Positions 24,044 through 36,504 of a stretch of 64,000 nt of DNA are shown piece by piece. The notes beneath the pieces are model-generated. The model was not told the origin of the DNA. It worked only from the letters and a program-made list of their open reading frames with translations, and did no database searches. This stretch comes from Nymphalis io (Eukaryota > Arthropoda > Insecta > Lepidoptera > Nymphalidae): assembly GCF_905147045.1 (NCBI RefSeq), contig NC_065888.1:3973001-4037000 (forward strand). The letters are read 5' to 3'. The translations under genes and the position numbers were made by a program. Numbering within the stretch: position 1 is the stretch's first letter; each line of letters opens with the position of its first letter.

Positions 24044-25678
24044 TGATTGGACATTATTTTATTATTTCCTGCCCATTATTACCTGCGTTCTGTTCTAACC
24101 ACTGGACCAGAGGTCTTTGTAATAGCACCATAAATAAAAGGAAAGTAATATTGTACTACAGCATGATGTTATTAAAAAACACAAATTAAATTTGTCCATT
24201 AATGCTATGACTTGGTATTAAGAAGCCCAATATTAATAACCCTTTTGGTAATCAGAATGGAAACATTGCTAATATTAGTTTTTGTCCGCATATTATTGTG
24301 TCAGGTATAAAAAACCTATTTGGCTAATGTACTTTCGCCCTTTTAGCACTAGACCACAGAATTGTATTAGTTATTGTATTGATTTGAAAAAAAAATGATT
24401 TGATTTTCACAAAAATATCACTGATTTCATAACTTTTGACAATAGTAGTGCTAAGAATACAGATACATAACATTTTTGTATTCATTTTAATTTTTATTCA
24501 GAGCTCCGCATATAATTTTAGTGGACGAGGACCTAATCTTGGAACTCAAACATTTGGATAAACCAAAGTGCACTTACGAGACTTTTAGGTGCTTTGTTAT
24601 AAATCATGAGGAATGACTTTAGTTGTTTTTAGTCTCGGTTGCGTAGTTCAAGTCGTTGTTAACATGAAGTATCAAGGTGATGATACAGGTCCTAGTGAAG
24701 TTGGATGACTGGAGTTGTGTTATGATGTGTGGAGAACCCTCGTCTAAAAAGATAATATGGCTCTTTAATGAAGCGTATTTTGAGCCGGTATTATTTTTTT
24801 TTAAATTTAGTAGGCAGGGCATATAAATAATAAGTAAGTATAGGTAAAAAATTGCTTTTTATTTTGTATTTAGTTCAGTGTTTTGATTTAGTTATTATTT
24901 AATGTGTGTATTCCTTGTGCTGTCTTATGTCAACTATTTCTTTCTTTCCTTAAAACCGTTAACAATTTTTGTAGTAGATAATTGAGTAGGAATCAGTCTT
25001 GACATGGCTCATACTAGAGTACTTAATAATACCGATTAAATTACAAATCTCATAATTTTCATATTATCATTAATTGATAATTACGTAACATTCTATTAAA
25101 ACTAATGGGTACAGATATTTCAATAGAACCACAGAAATTAATAAACATATAATATAATAGGCGCGAAACAATTAAAACGCTTACACAGCTCAACAACAAA
25201 ACGAGAATTCAAAACATATACCGAATAATTAAGCTTAAGTTATTAAATATAATTTCAACAACGCCTTCTGTTCTACAAAAATTGTTTTCGTACAATTTAT
25301 GAAGTTAAACATTTACATTCAAACATTGTAATTTGCGAAGGCATTGAGGGAAAAGTGCCAGACTTAATTATTAACAAACAATTCACGAGTTACTGTTTCC
25401 ACGTAGAAACAAAGATGGTTTACATCAAAAGAGCTTTCGCAATTACCGATGCGAATATTACAAGTTAAAATTGAACACCAATATATTCAACGCTGTTAAA
25501 TCAGAAATTCGCCAGCCGTAAATAAATCGTTCATTAACAACTTTTTAAAAATTACAATTGCCCCGTTTCTTTCCGGATTGTAAAATGAGGATTAATATTA
25601 AAAATGTACGGCATTCGGTACGAAATAATAGGTAAGGAATAAGCGAGAGCCCATCGGGAATGGATTCGGCTGTAACGA

Positions 25679-25713
25679 ATGCCCCGGGGCATGCTCTATC
25701 TGCTGTATAAAAG
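25679..25713 (+). promoter_or_regulatory. Possible TATA-type promoter with GC palindrome
   Basis: A perfect 14-bp palindrome, atgccccggggcat, at 25679-25692 is followed by TATAAAAG at 25706-25713. Both stand out in AT-rich DNA. It lies 1.86 kb before the OR-C start and I see no gene clearly beginning here. Confidence 0.25.
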
Positions 25714-26084
25714 TATCGTCTAGTTGCACGATCTAATGACGCTACGTGAAAAAATAACTATGTGGAGAGGTGTTCTGCCTTTGTTGTACGCTCTCTGAAA
25801 ATCAAGTGGTGCTTGTGTGAGCCCCATCGCCCCGCAACATAGAACAATAAACTAAAACACACGCGGGAATTATAAGGTTTTTGTTTACACGTAAGGTAAC
25901 CGTTTGTTATCTTTTACAAAAAAACGTAAGTACTCAATTTTTGATAACGATATTTCTTATAAGTAAAACCTTTTCACCCAAAATCTATATGATATAACTC
26001 CCGTATCCTTATCAATGTCTAAGCATACTATTTATATATAAATAACTACACATCCCGACTCTGTACGGGTTAAATAAAGAGATT

Positions 26085-26156
26085 GGTGCGCCTGTCAGGA
26101 GGCCTATGTGCAACAGTGGATTAATGTAGGTTGAATATGATGATATTATTATTATT
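26085..26156 (+). mobile_element. 3' end of a LINE, short fragment
   Basis: The segment reads like the last codons of an RTE-type polyprotein (EAYVQQW-like, from gaggcctatgtgcaacagtgg) followed by a GAT/ATT-rich tail, the usual 3' end of such elements. Only the terminal 70 bases remain. Confidence 0.55.
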
Positions 26157-26224
26157 GAATTAGTGATTTTTGCTTTTGAAAAAACAAAAAAATCTAATAA
26201 AATTAACGGTTTTATATCTTTTTA

Positions 26225-26345
26225 ATCTATACCAACATGCTTTCACGGCTACACAACTGAACCAATTTTATTAAATTTATTTATAAATATCTATGAAGCA
26301 AGCTTGAACCCCAAGGAAAGACAGGCTAGTTTTTCATAACACATC
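26225..26345 (+). mobile_element. Helitron-like repeat F, partial
   Basis: gctttcacggctacacaactg, aaccaattttattaaa and gaagcaagcttgaaccccaagg match repeat F. Confidence 0.5.
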
Positions 26346-27572
26346 TCGTTTTAAGAAGATGATGCAATCGAAAAGTAGTATAATATGAATAAATAGTAAT
26401 AATATGAATGAAACAATTTTTATTCAATATGAAATTGAAATAATAAATAAATATCTTTTATAAACGAATAAAATTTTACTAGAACATAATTAGTGCTAAA
26501 AAAATGATAATTTTAACGTCAATTGAAAAAAAAATGGTTTAAATATTTCATTTACTACATTGCAAAAGTGTATATTGTGGAATCTATATATGTATAAAAT
26601 GTAAACAATTTTATCTTAAGTATAAAAAAGCTTAGTATATGATGCACATTACTTGAGTTTGGTTGAATTTATCTATTTAGCTTTATTGTACATAAAATAA
26701 ATACACTCAAAAATGATATAAAACAATAATAATATCATGGTTAATAATTTATCATCGTTATATATTTGAATATATATCTTGTTTCAGAAATCTACAACAC
26801 ATAATAAAATATTTCACAAAGCGAACAAACATTACATTTTATGAAACTAAGGCACACTTGTTTTATGCAGATAATATTTATAGTAAATATATTTCATGCT
26901 GCTATGCACCAAATTCAATAGCAAATATTTGTTCGCGAGGTTAGGCGGAGACTGATTGCGAGGCAGAAGCGCCAGGTTACTACGAAGAAAATGCAACATA
27001 AACAATAATAAAAAAGAAAAAGTTGAGGGAACTTAGAACATTAATGTTTTTTTCAGCGTAAGCTGTAATGAAAAAGATCATTTCTCTGTTGAAAGCAGAG
27101 AGCCCTTAAGAAATAGTTGGTTGGAAGCCGGCAATTAGAGCAAATTCCTAGACTATTTTGCGGGTGGACGACGTCACCTGCACTAATTGCGTCTCATTTA
27201 AAAAGTAAGGCTCCTGCAATTAACCTACATCCATTTGCATCGTTTCGACTTGTATGTGGTATTTATTGAGAACTTCCTTCTTTGAACTGCACGTATGTTA
27301 GATTAATTTTTAAACATACTTAATGACAAACGTGAAGTTCGAATATGTAGTTGAAGTGTGCCATTACTTGCCAACGGCTTACTAATTAGAATATGTATTT
27401 AAACGTTCATAATAACAAACTAGTCGCCAGGTAAATGATATAGAAGAAAAGCTATCACTTTATATTTCTACACCTAGAACCTGAAACATTTCAATTACAA
27501 GATTCATTTCAAGACGATTACCGTGCCGCCGGTGCTATTTTGCGGTAGATAAAGAATTTAAATTAAAATAAA

Positions 27573-30156
27573 ATGCCATTCTTGAAACAAACTGACTGCT
27601 TTAATAAGAATATGAAATATTGGAAATTTCTTGGAGTCTATCCACTTGAAATCAAATGGAAATTCTATGATTGGTATTCGAAAATATTTGTGTTTTTATT
27701 TATAATTTTGTACGATGGACTGATTACCGTAAATTTTTATTTCATGTCAAGAAACTTGGATCATTTCATTGAGGAAATGATATTTTATTTTATGGAATTA
27801 GCGGTTATGTCGAAGGTACTAACATTAATGGTAATGAAAGTGAAAATTACAGATATACTGAAGATATTAGATAGCGATATGTTTCAATCCATAAATGAAA
27901 AAGAAACGGCGTTCATACAAAATGCAATGAAATTCAATGTTAAATATTGGAAAATTGTAGCAGTGGTCTCATATTTTTCCAATTTAATTCATGTTTCGTC
28001 TCCATTTATTGCTCATTTATTTTTACCAGTTCCATTGGTTTTGCCTGTATCTAGTTATTCTTTTCTGAGTGAAAACTTTACGGAGACGTTTGTTTATCCA
28101 CTATATTTCTATCAAAGTATTGGAATGCACATAAATATGCTTTACACTGTTAATATCGACACATTTTTCTTGGGTCTTATCATTTTCATTATAGCCCAGT
28201 TAGAAATACTGGAGCAAAAATTGATGACAGTAACAAACAAAGATATTCCTTTGTTTTCGAATACTGATGACAGAAATAGTAGAAGTGCAATCGATGAATT
28301 ATATTACATCGAAAATTTAAATAAAACAATCATACATTTTGATAAAGTTGCAAAGTAAGTAATAAGTAAGTAAGTAGCAATAAAACTAAATTCCTTGAGT
28401 TACTTATGGAAATTATAAATAAAGTCGCAAAATGCTGCAATAAAATTTTGATTTTTACTTATAATTCCTGTCTTCTTAACGTTTGGCTTTGGTTATAGTA
28501 TAAAATTAAGGATCATTTTGTGTTAGCAACATACAGATTACTAAAATAAATAAATAAAATCATTTTAATAAAACTTTTCAATTTCAGATTTTGTGCTTTA
28601 ATCGAAAATGTATTTAGTGTAACACTGTTTGTACAATTTAGTATGGCGTCGTTTATAATTTGCGTTTGTCTCTTTCGTTTTACGTTGGTAAGAAAAAAAA
28701 AATCAATTATATTGAGAAACTGAATGTTTTTTTTTTGTTTCTTTTATGGTAACTTTGTCGTTTTAGCCTGCTGCAGTTCAGTATTACATGTTCCTTGCAA
28801 CTTACACGTTTATAATGATAATACAAATAATGGTACCATGCTGGTTCGGAACTCGCATTATAACCAAGGTATTAAGTTTTTATATACTTTGTATGTAACG
28901 TGATTTTCATAAAATATTTTTTTTTTTAATTAAATTGGGAGGAATACGGGCAAATCGGTCACCTGGTGGTAAGGTCATCACCAACCATAGACATGACGCT
29001 GATAAAAATATTCCTTAGATCGCCAATACGCCGCCAACTTTGGAAAGTTGTAGGTTAACTAATCAGGTGCTAATACTACTAAATATTATTAATAGATAGT
29101 TACAGTGGCTCACTCGTCCTTTCAAACCAGAACACAACGCTACTAAATATTACTATTTGGCGGTAGAATATATGATGAGTGGGTCGAGATTGCACAAAGC
29201 CTTACCAACTCAAGCAAAATTTTCGTGAATTTTATTTCCAGTAAATATTTAATAAAATATAAAATAATAAGAGCTTTTGTTTCTAGAGTCGCCTATTATC
29301 TGAAGCAATTTACATTTGCGACTGGACGCCTCGGTCTCGCCGCTTCAAGAGCAGCATAAGAGTCTTCGTTGAAAGGGCTAATCGTCCACTCTCTATTACT
29401 GGATGGAAGATGTTTCCACTTTCATTGAGTACTTTTACTTCTGTAAGTTAAAATGTAATAATTTCTATCACTACTTGTATAGTTTGCTTGCGGCTTCGCC
29501 CGCGTGTTTTGATAGTGATGGGTATAAAAAATGTCAGTATGACTTTTCGGTTCAAGCATACTTCATTCAAAATTTCATCAAAATCCGTGTAGTGATTTAG
29601 CCGTAAACATAATAGACAGATGGACAGAACTTCATATTTATAATATTAATATCATATAATAAAAAAAAATCGCATTCACTGTTAAATATACCAGTAATAT
29701 AATCTGTCTGGGTAGGTACCACCCACTCATCAGATATTCTACCGCAAAACATTAGTACTTGGTATCGTTGTGTTACGGTTTGAATGGTGAGTGAGCCAAT
29801 GTAATTACAGGTACAAGGGACATAATATCTTAGTTCCCAAGGTTGGTGACGCATTAGTATGTAAGCGATGGTTAACATTTCTTACAATGCCAATGTATAT
29901 GGGCTTTGGTAACCACTTACCATATGGCCAATATGGGCCACTCGGGCTTGACCGCCTTCCTATACTATATAAAAAAAAATACCTATCGTAATATACTTGT
30001 ATTAAGTGTTATTTTTAATATAACAGATGGAAAGTATCTTAAAGAGTTATGCTAATATGATTCCGAGTATTTAACTGTATATTTATGTTTCAGATAATGA
30101 AATCCGCGTATTCATTCTTCGCGTTGCTACGGTATATGCAAACAAGAGAATCTTAA
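27573..30156 (+). CDS. Odorant receptor OR-C, five exons, 400 aa
   Basis: Third insect odorant receptor, divergent from the other two. Coding exons: 27573-28354, 28588-28687, 28767-28868, 29287-29442 and 30094-30156, GT-AG, phases 2, 0, 0, 0, with an open joined frame to TAA at 30154-30156. Exons 2, 3, 4 and 5 have exactly the sizes found in OR-A (100, 102, 156, 63 nt); exon 1 is 24 nt longer, partly through extra residues in the loop before the exon 1/2 junction. Its C-terminus keeps PLSLSTFTS and AYSFFALLR. Exon 4 shares 30 of 52 residues with OR-A, against 37 of 52 for OR-A with OR-B. The first intron donor is followed by a short run of GTAA-type repeats. Introns 3 and 4 each hold a copy of the same interspersed repeat, in opposite orientations (28925-29215 and 29697-29985). 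It is probably functional, since no disabling mutation is visible. Confidence 0.93.
28925..29215 (+). mobile_element. Repeat family B, in OR-C intron 3
   Basis: gggcaaatcggtcacctggtgg, accaaccatagac, tcgccaatacgccgcc, tggctcactcg, aaccagaacacaacg and gatgagtgggt follow family B order; the 3' end is shortened. Confidence 0.75.
29478..29640 (-). mobile_element. Helitron-like repeat F, in OR-C intron 4
   Basis: Reverse orientation: gcttgcggcttcgcccgcgtg is the hairpin-like 3' end, and ttcatcaaaatccgtgtag then gatttagccgtaaac the inner part. Confidence 0.55.
29697..29985 (-). mobile_element. Repeat family B, complete, in OR-C intron 4
   Basis: Reverse orientation: gtctgggtaggtaccaccc at the left, gtaccactta-type and cgggcttgaccgcc at the right. 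Opposite direction to the copy in intron 3 of the same gene, so transcripts could fold back on themselves. The frames at 29597-29878 and 29791-29991 lie in it and are not genes. Confidence 0.8.
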
Positions 30157-30194
30157 ATACAGAAATAATAATGTTATGGAATTAATTTAATTGT

Positions 30195-30200
30195 ATTAAA
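30195..30200 (+). promoter_or_regulatory. Weak candidate polyadenylation signal of OR-C
   Basis: An ATTAAA variant lies about 40 bases after the OR-C stop. No canonical AATAAA is seen close by. Weak, because the region is AT-rich. Confidence 0.25.
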
Positions 30201-31555
30201 ATTATTAGTATAAAACGCTCTTTACGCAGTATTTTTTACATTCGAAACGGAGTCGAAATTTTCTGAAGAGAAGCAACAGCTATTTTACCTATTAGAGTTT
30301 CAAGATATATTCATATAAATAATTTCGACTTCTATTCACTTATAACAAAAACATGGCACATGGCACAACACACATACACACGCAATTATTTTTTTTATAT
30401 TGGTATGGAGTCATGTTAATAATTTAATAATGGAATGTAAAATGTTCAAAGAGCGAATGAATAAAATACCACTGTTTGCATATGACCCTCGTAGAACGAA
30501 CGTCACACACAAGTATCGGAGACAATGGCGTTGTTTAGCAGTTCATCTGTTAGCCGTTGCCGTAATAAGGCGTGTTTTTCCGAGAACAACGAAAAGGAAA
30601 CAATGATTTTGCTCGTGACTAGATAAATAAGATGTCCAAACGTGACGAGGGTACCATTACAGTTTTTATGGAATCTTTCAGTGGGTAACATTGTCCTGTC
30701 CAAGGTCCACCTGATTCTCTTTGTTTAGGCCTCGAAAGGTCTGACGGAATTGTTAATTCAAGAAAAACTTTGCGTAAATGAACAATGTAATATATATATT
30801 GTTATGCTTATAACTAATGTCTATTAATAATTTATTGAGTGTAATATTTATTCGAAATTCAAAAGTAGTCTATTATCTAAAAACGTTATCAGTTCGGAAT
30901 GTCTATTCTCCCGAGAAGAACCAGCGAGAAACTCAGTAGAAAATCAACAAATATCAATACCAAGATTATATATTATTATCTATGTGTCTGTATTTTATAT
31001 AACAATATTTATTTCACTCTAATATATTACCACAATTATAAAATGGTAGTTTTTGTTTTTATGTAAAAATATATGTTGTATAATACTAATAATATAAATC
31101 GGATATGATTTATGTGTTTTCTAGGAAAAAAAATTAGTTACAATGTTATTTTATTGAAAAAGCATATTTTTTCCGAATAACTCTCTATGATTTACTGACG
31201 TTACCTACCTGAATTTATAAGAAATGTCATCAATAAATAATAAATTCAACATCTTGATACCTTGGGTTTCCATGATGTACGTTCCGTGGATCTGGAACCC
31301 TTTTATTAAAGCATATATTAGGACACGTCCCGTCGTCGACACTGAATAATATGCTCCTTGTTGCGACTATTCTTTCTGAAACTCGTTCAATTTCGGCTTT
31401 TATTGCCAAGAATTATTTATTACTTCAGTAAAGGAGTTTTAAAGACAATTACTTTCTATATAAAACTTGCCGTGTGTACCTTTTTATTAGTTTTGTAACT
31501 TATATATTATGTAAGTACCTATTATGGCTAAAAACTATACTTAATAATAATAAGC
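30201..31555. other. Intergenic, OR-C 3' flank
   Basis: No gene recognised. A mildly GC-richer segment at 30470-30710 has short frames on both strands without family likeness. Confidence 0.5.
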
Positions 31556-31800
31556 AGAGATGGTCTAGTGAACAGAACGCGCATTTTTTAACCGAAGTTC
31601 GGGGGTTCATATCCGTAGAAGTACCGCTCAATTTCCATGTACTTAATATGTTCGTACAATTCATCTCATGCTTAGTAAAATGAAAATTTCGTAAAGTAGC
31701 TTGGATATGTTAAATGACATGTGTCATGTCATATGTATGTATAACCACCAAAAAGCAGCGGAGGAGTTGTTGGGCTTTAAACCTTGTCCTTAAGAGTAGA
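31556..31800 (+). mobile_element. SINE family A, degraded copy
   Basis: Head gagatggtctagtg and ccgaagttcgggggttc correspond to box A and box B; cttaatatgttcgtacaattcatctcatgc resembles the family A middle. The rest is strongly diverged. Confidence 0.5.
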
Positions 31801-32002
31801 ATCTGGGCCATAAATAGGCTATTTATGAACTGTAGCTTTACATTGCTTAACGTATTATACAAAAATTACAAAAAAAATACTGTAAAAAGTTTTTATATAA
31901 AAAGGCAAAAATAGTTAAAAAGGTGTTTTACACACATAGATAAAGCTCCAGCAATACATATAGGATTTAACAATGTTTTTTTTTCTGTAATCCTTATTAA
32001 TA

Positions 32003-32105
32003 TTATAAACGCGATAGTGAGTATGTTTGTTTGTTACATTTTCACGTACTGATTTTTTGCGTGTTATCAAGGGTACACGCGGGCGAAGCCATGGGAGCAT
32101 ACTAG
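32003..32105 (+). mobile_element. Helitron-like repeat F, shortened
   Basis: gtttgtttgttacattttcacg at the start, tacacgcgggcgaagccatgg and a tactagct end. Most of the middle is deleted. Confidence 0.5.
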
Positions 32106-32734
32106 CTTAGTATATGTTGCATATGGCCATGCATTTTTAATTTTTTAAAGGATTTTAAAATCCTAAAATAATAAAAACAATCATTATTTATTAAGCTTAT
32201 TATTTAATAAATATATTATTATTCTAAATGTTGCAAGTCGTGTTTGAAAAATATTTACCCAAAATTAAGAATTCGGAACGCTTTAAACAACTTCATACTA
32301 TCGTTGTAGACGGTAAAGTTAAATGAATATTTGTTTTGGAATGAGATAGATAGCAGTGCTAATTCTAAAGAGTACGTGTCAGTTAATCTTGTAGACGTCG
32401 TGTAAATTCGTTTTACAAAACCGAGTGTTTCGTTTACAGTAAATCTAAAGTAATTTTAAACTCTAACATCTTTACATGCAAACGCTGTTTAGTGGTCTGG
32501 TTAAAAACTGATATCTCTCTTTCTTTCATCATTGATTTGATATAAGAAAGAATAAGACAACATTGTGTAACTAATAACATCGTATGTTTTATTTTATACA
32601 CTGAAACATTGTAATTATTGATTGTAATTGTTATATATAGTTCACGGGTTAATGGTAAATGGATTTTATTACTAAACATCTACACTTGTTATGTATGGTA
32701 ATAATATCGGCAATTATCAATGCAATCATGTGTA

Positions 32735-32890
32735 TCCCTGTGTTTGAAGGCTAAGTGAGCCAGTGTAATTAAAGCCACATATCTTAGATCTGTTGGTTCT
32801 GACACAATGTCGATAGTATAAGTGGTGTACATTCCTTACAGTTCCAATATATTTTTGGCAGTAGTAAACACTTAATTACATGGTTTCATG
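32735..32890 (-). mobile_element. Repeat family B, partial
   Basis: gaaggctaagtgagccagtg, acatatcttagatc and gtacattccttacagttcc match the middle of the family. Confidence 0.55.
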
Positions 32891-33221
32891 GCTCATCGCC
32901 TCAAAGGTTTCAATTTGTCTTATCTTTGAAAAAAAAAATGTATAATGCTTTAGGAATTATATATTCAATAATAAATTTATATATTTAATTATTACCAGAG
33001 TTTGTTGTTGTTAGTCTTGTAAATTCATTATACACAAATAGTTCAAGTATTTAACTTAACTACATTAGAAAAGGAAGTGTACAAAATCCCTATAGTCCAA
33101 CAAGAGAACTTACAGCGAACTTTAGCGATACCGATAGAAATAATCAAAAAGGAGTACTGTCAATTTTAGGCTATTTAAATGTATTACCATACTATATTCT
33201 ATAATATTTTTTTTCAGATTA

Positions 33222-33320
33222 TCGCCATCCACTGCTGAACGGATCCTCCTCCATAGAACACCAACCATCCCGATCTTAAACAGCCCGCGTCCATCCCGTA
33301 ACTGCCACCTTTTTCAAATA
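33222..33320 (-). mobile_element. 3' end of a LINE, short fragment
   Basis: GC-rich block within AT-rich DNA. Read on the - strand it ends in a cagcagtggatgg-type terminus, the coding end of many lepidopteran non-LTR elements. No further domain is visible. Confidence 0.45.
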
Positions 33321-35844
33321 GTTTTTATATTCATTTTAAATTGAAACAAAACCCAATTATCAGATAATTTGATGATAGAAACATCTGGAAAAGATCAAGT
33401 TTCGTTTTACAAGAGGTTAGTTAGTTAGTTAACTTTGTTATTGAAACCAAGTTAATAAGTTAGTAGTGTTTTCATATTATTTGTACCTAGACAAAAAATA
33501 TTCAGCTATTGAAAAAGATTAATATTGAGATACACTGTTTTTAATAACAATATAACAATTTACGCTTAATGGGTAAATTGATAGAACAAATCGAACTACA
33601 AGTTTGGAAAATTCAGATTTCTTGGAAATAGATTTAGGAATAATAATCCTCCTCGAGTTGGCAACGTCAGAGAAAAATAATATTGAGATAAAATTAATAT
33701 TTCCAAAGATTATATCTCAGCTTAAAATGACCGTGAAAAATAAATAAGGTGTGCAAGATTTTTTTTGTCAAAGCATATGTAAAACATGTGCTCAGATGCA
33801 TTGTGACGACAAAAGCACTTAACAAAGATTTATGTCCAAGAAGCATAGCATGAAGATATTAAAGAATGACGTTAAAGCTGCTTCAGAAACTGCAATTTGT
33901 TGTCAGTTTTGGCCGAGACTTGTGACGCTTATGAAAAAAAAAACCACTTATTTCATCACTTAAGAAATTTAAAGTTCGTTGATTAGTTTATGACTATATT
34001 GTCATTATTATTAGAAAAAATTGTAATTCTTGGTATTTACAGTGATTTTCACAAAAATTTTACTCTACCTAAATAGTAAGATAGTTAGACTTTATTTCTA
34101 TTTTTTTTTGCCGACAAACTGTTGTATGGGTTTGTGTGCGATAAGGGCAAACATTTATTATCCATACTTAAAATCTCATGATGTCTGAGGCGTGATGTCA
34201 TTGAAGTATTGTACTTTTCTTGAAGTATCTTATATAAAAAGTAGTGCTACGAATACTTATGTAGAAGTTTAAACAAAGATTAGTCGTTGCAAAGTTATAA
34301 CTGATATGCTAAAAGAATTAATGCAAGATTTTCATGACTAAATCTTCAAAATAACGCAAAATATTACGTTACCTCTAGTTCCATTGTAGTGAATAATGAA
34401 TTAAAAAGTGTATCGTGGTAAAGTTAAATCAGAGCTTTGAATAAAAATAATAATTAACGAGAATATTAAAGAATTATTGAAAAAAAGTTATGTTAGATTG
34501 AATCAGACATCTAGTTAGTTCCATTTCCACATACACTAATATATAGATTATTACTGGATATGTTATCTGTTTTTATATCAAACCTTTAAGCGTTATATAG
34601 TGCAAAACGCTTAATGATTATTGGTCCAGGGAAATAACTCTAACAGAAATAAACAAATGCTAGAGTGTTAAAACTTGCCGCATGTAAAATTAGTTAAATA
34701 AAACTTGGTATCTTCTCTCTATGAAAACACGTCTTTGCTTTAAAGCCGAGTGAATTAGGCTGATGCTTGTACATGTTACACTTGCTATACTAATTAATTT
34801 ATGTTTCGTGGGTAAGTAATTAAGAAAAGAAACATTACACACATTAGTCTAATTAAGTAAGTAATCACTTATTACATTAAGTATCTTAGAGACAAATTGG
34901 TTGTCATTTTATAATGGTTGAGCGTTACAGTTATTGGAAATGTCTATCTATTCTGACCGGATGCAAAATATCTATCTTAAAGTAGTGTGTCAGATTTTGT
35001 CTGAAAGAGTTTTTTTTAAGTATTTAATTACTTACAATTTTTTTTTAAATAAAATTTTATTCCTCATTACGTTTTGTAATTATTTTTTTTTTCACGTTTA
35101 AATATTCTAAGTTATGATGTCTGTATAAAAGCTTTTGTTATAAATGATCCTGTTTCATACTTTGTATTGATTGTGAACATACAATTGATTATTGTCTATA
35201 AAGTATATATTAGTTTTTATATTATTGCAACGCATGTAGTAGAAAATGTACGTATTGTTATATAGTTATTTGTAAGTACAAATAAAACACCACCGGCCCT
35301 GATCTCAATTTATAAATTTCCTAACCTAGGACTGTCTGGAAGAAATCACTAGTAAGCGATAAGGCTGCCATTTGTGCTGCACATATATTTGTTTTTTAAG
35401 GTTATTTAAACCATGTAATTTGATGTACAATAAAGGGTAAATTTGTTAGTTAAACTGTTTACAATTTATTGATACAGTTTAAAAATAAACCGAATCTGTA
35501 ATGTAATAATGTAAATAAATTAAAATGTACATAAAATTATATGATTGGACTTCAGACTTTCAACAATTAGTTCGATATTTTGAAATTGCAATCATTCTTT
35601 CCAGTGGTGTTTGCATATTATATGGTACACATGTGTCGCAATGATTTCCCGGCAAAAGCTAGAAGAGACAACCGCAACCAGCCAGCCGCCGCTAATCAGC
35701 GTTGGCAGATGATGACAGAATCGATCACACTAAGGTCGGCCTCAGACGTAGCTGACTATTTGATCAATGTTTCTATTTCATCTTCTTTTCAAATTTGGAT
35801 AATGTTATAAATTATATAAATAAAGGGAACTCTTATTATATATA
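33321..35844. other. AT-rich desert
   Basis: No repeat family, frame or structural motif recognised. One short frame at 35580-35810 lacks protein-like features. Confidence 0.5.
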
Positions 35845-36137
35845 GTACAGTACAGTAATAGCCTGTTAATGTCCCACTGGATTAAGGCCTCCTCTCCCTT
35901 TTGAGGAGAAGGTTTGGAGCTCATTCCACCACGCTGCTCCAATGCGGGTTGGTAGGCATAATTTCAATGAAATTAAACACATGCAGGTTTCCTTACGATG
36001 TTTTCCTTCACCATCAAGCATGAGATGAATTATAAATACAAATTAAGCACAGGAAAATTCAGTGGTGCTTGCCCTGGTTTGAACCTACGGTCATCGGTTA
36101 AGATTCGCGCGTTCTGACCACTAGGCCATCTCGGCTA
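35845..36137 (-). mobile_element. tRNA-derived SINE, family A
   Basis: Tail agtacagtaatagcctgttaa at the left, head with gaccactaggccatctcgg at the right; all middle blocks are present. A 10-bp repeat ttattatata at 35833-35842 and 36138-36147 may be its target duplication, though it is low-complexity. Confidence 0.82.
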
Positions 36138-36475
36138 TTATTATATAATAACCTTTTTATGTAATTGAGGTGGTGGTTATTATGGTAAAAATCGGAACGC
36201 AAAAATCAAAGTCATATCATTTCAATTTATAATAACTAAAAAAAAAACTATTGCCTATACAAAATACATATGTATACATGAAGTAACTTTTATAGTTGTA
36301 TTGTGAATGGCTTCACGTATCAATTTTCCTTTTTTATCATAAACAGTTTGACATTTTATAATCTGAATGCCCATTTTTTCGATATATAAACCACATAGAA
36401 AATAATCAAATATTATTCCTTGTTTTATTCAGTTTTTCATTTTATAATTTCTAGTCTAATACATGATTAAGTATG

Positions 36476-36504
36476 ATGATATATTGAAATATTCAATATA
36501 TCAT
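36476..36504. repeat. Short inverted repeat, 13-bp arms
   Basis: 36476-36488 and 36492-36504 are exact reverse complements around a 3-base loop. AT-rich, so weakly informative. Confidence 0.7.

Larger units (their letters stand above)
24050..27572. other. Upstream region of OR-C
   Basis: Mostly AT-rich. It holds a LINE end (26085-26156), a Helitron-like scrap (26225-26345) and a possible promoter (25679-25713). No exon recognised. Confidence 0.5.

Noticed and set aside
29597..29991. Frames of 93 and 66 codons on opposite strands
   Set aside because: They lie in a family B repeat inside OR-C intron 4.
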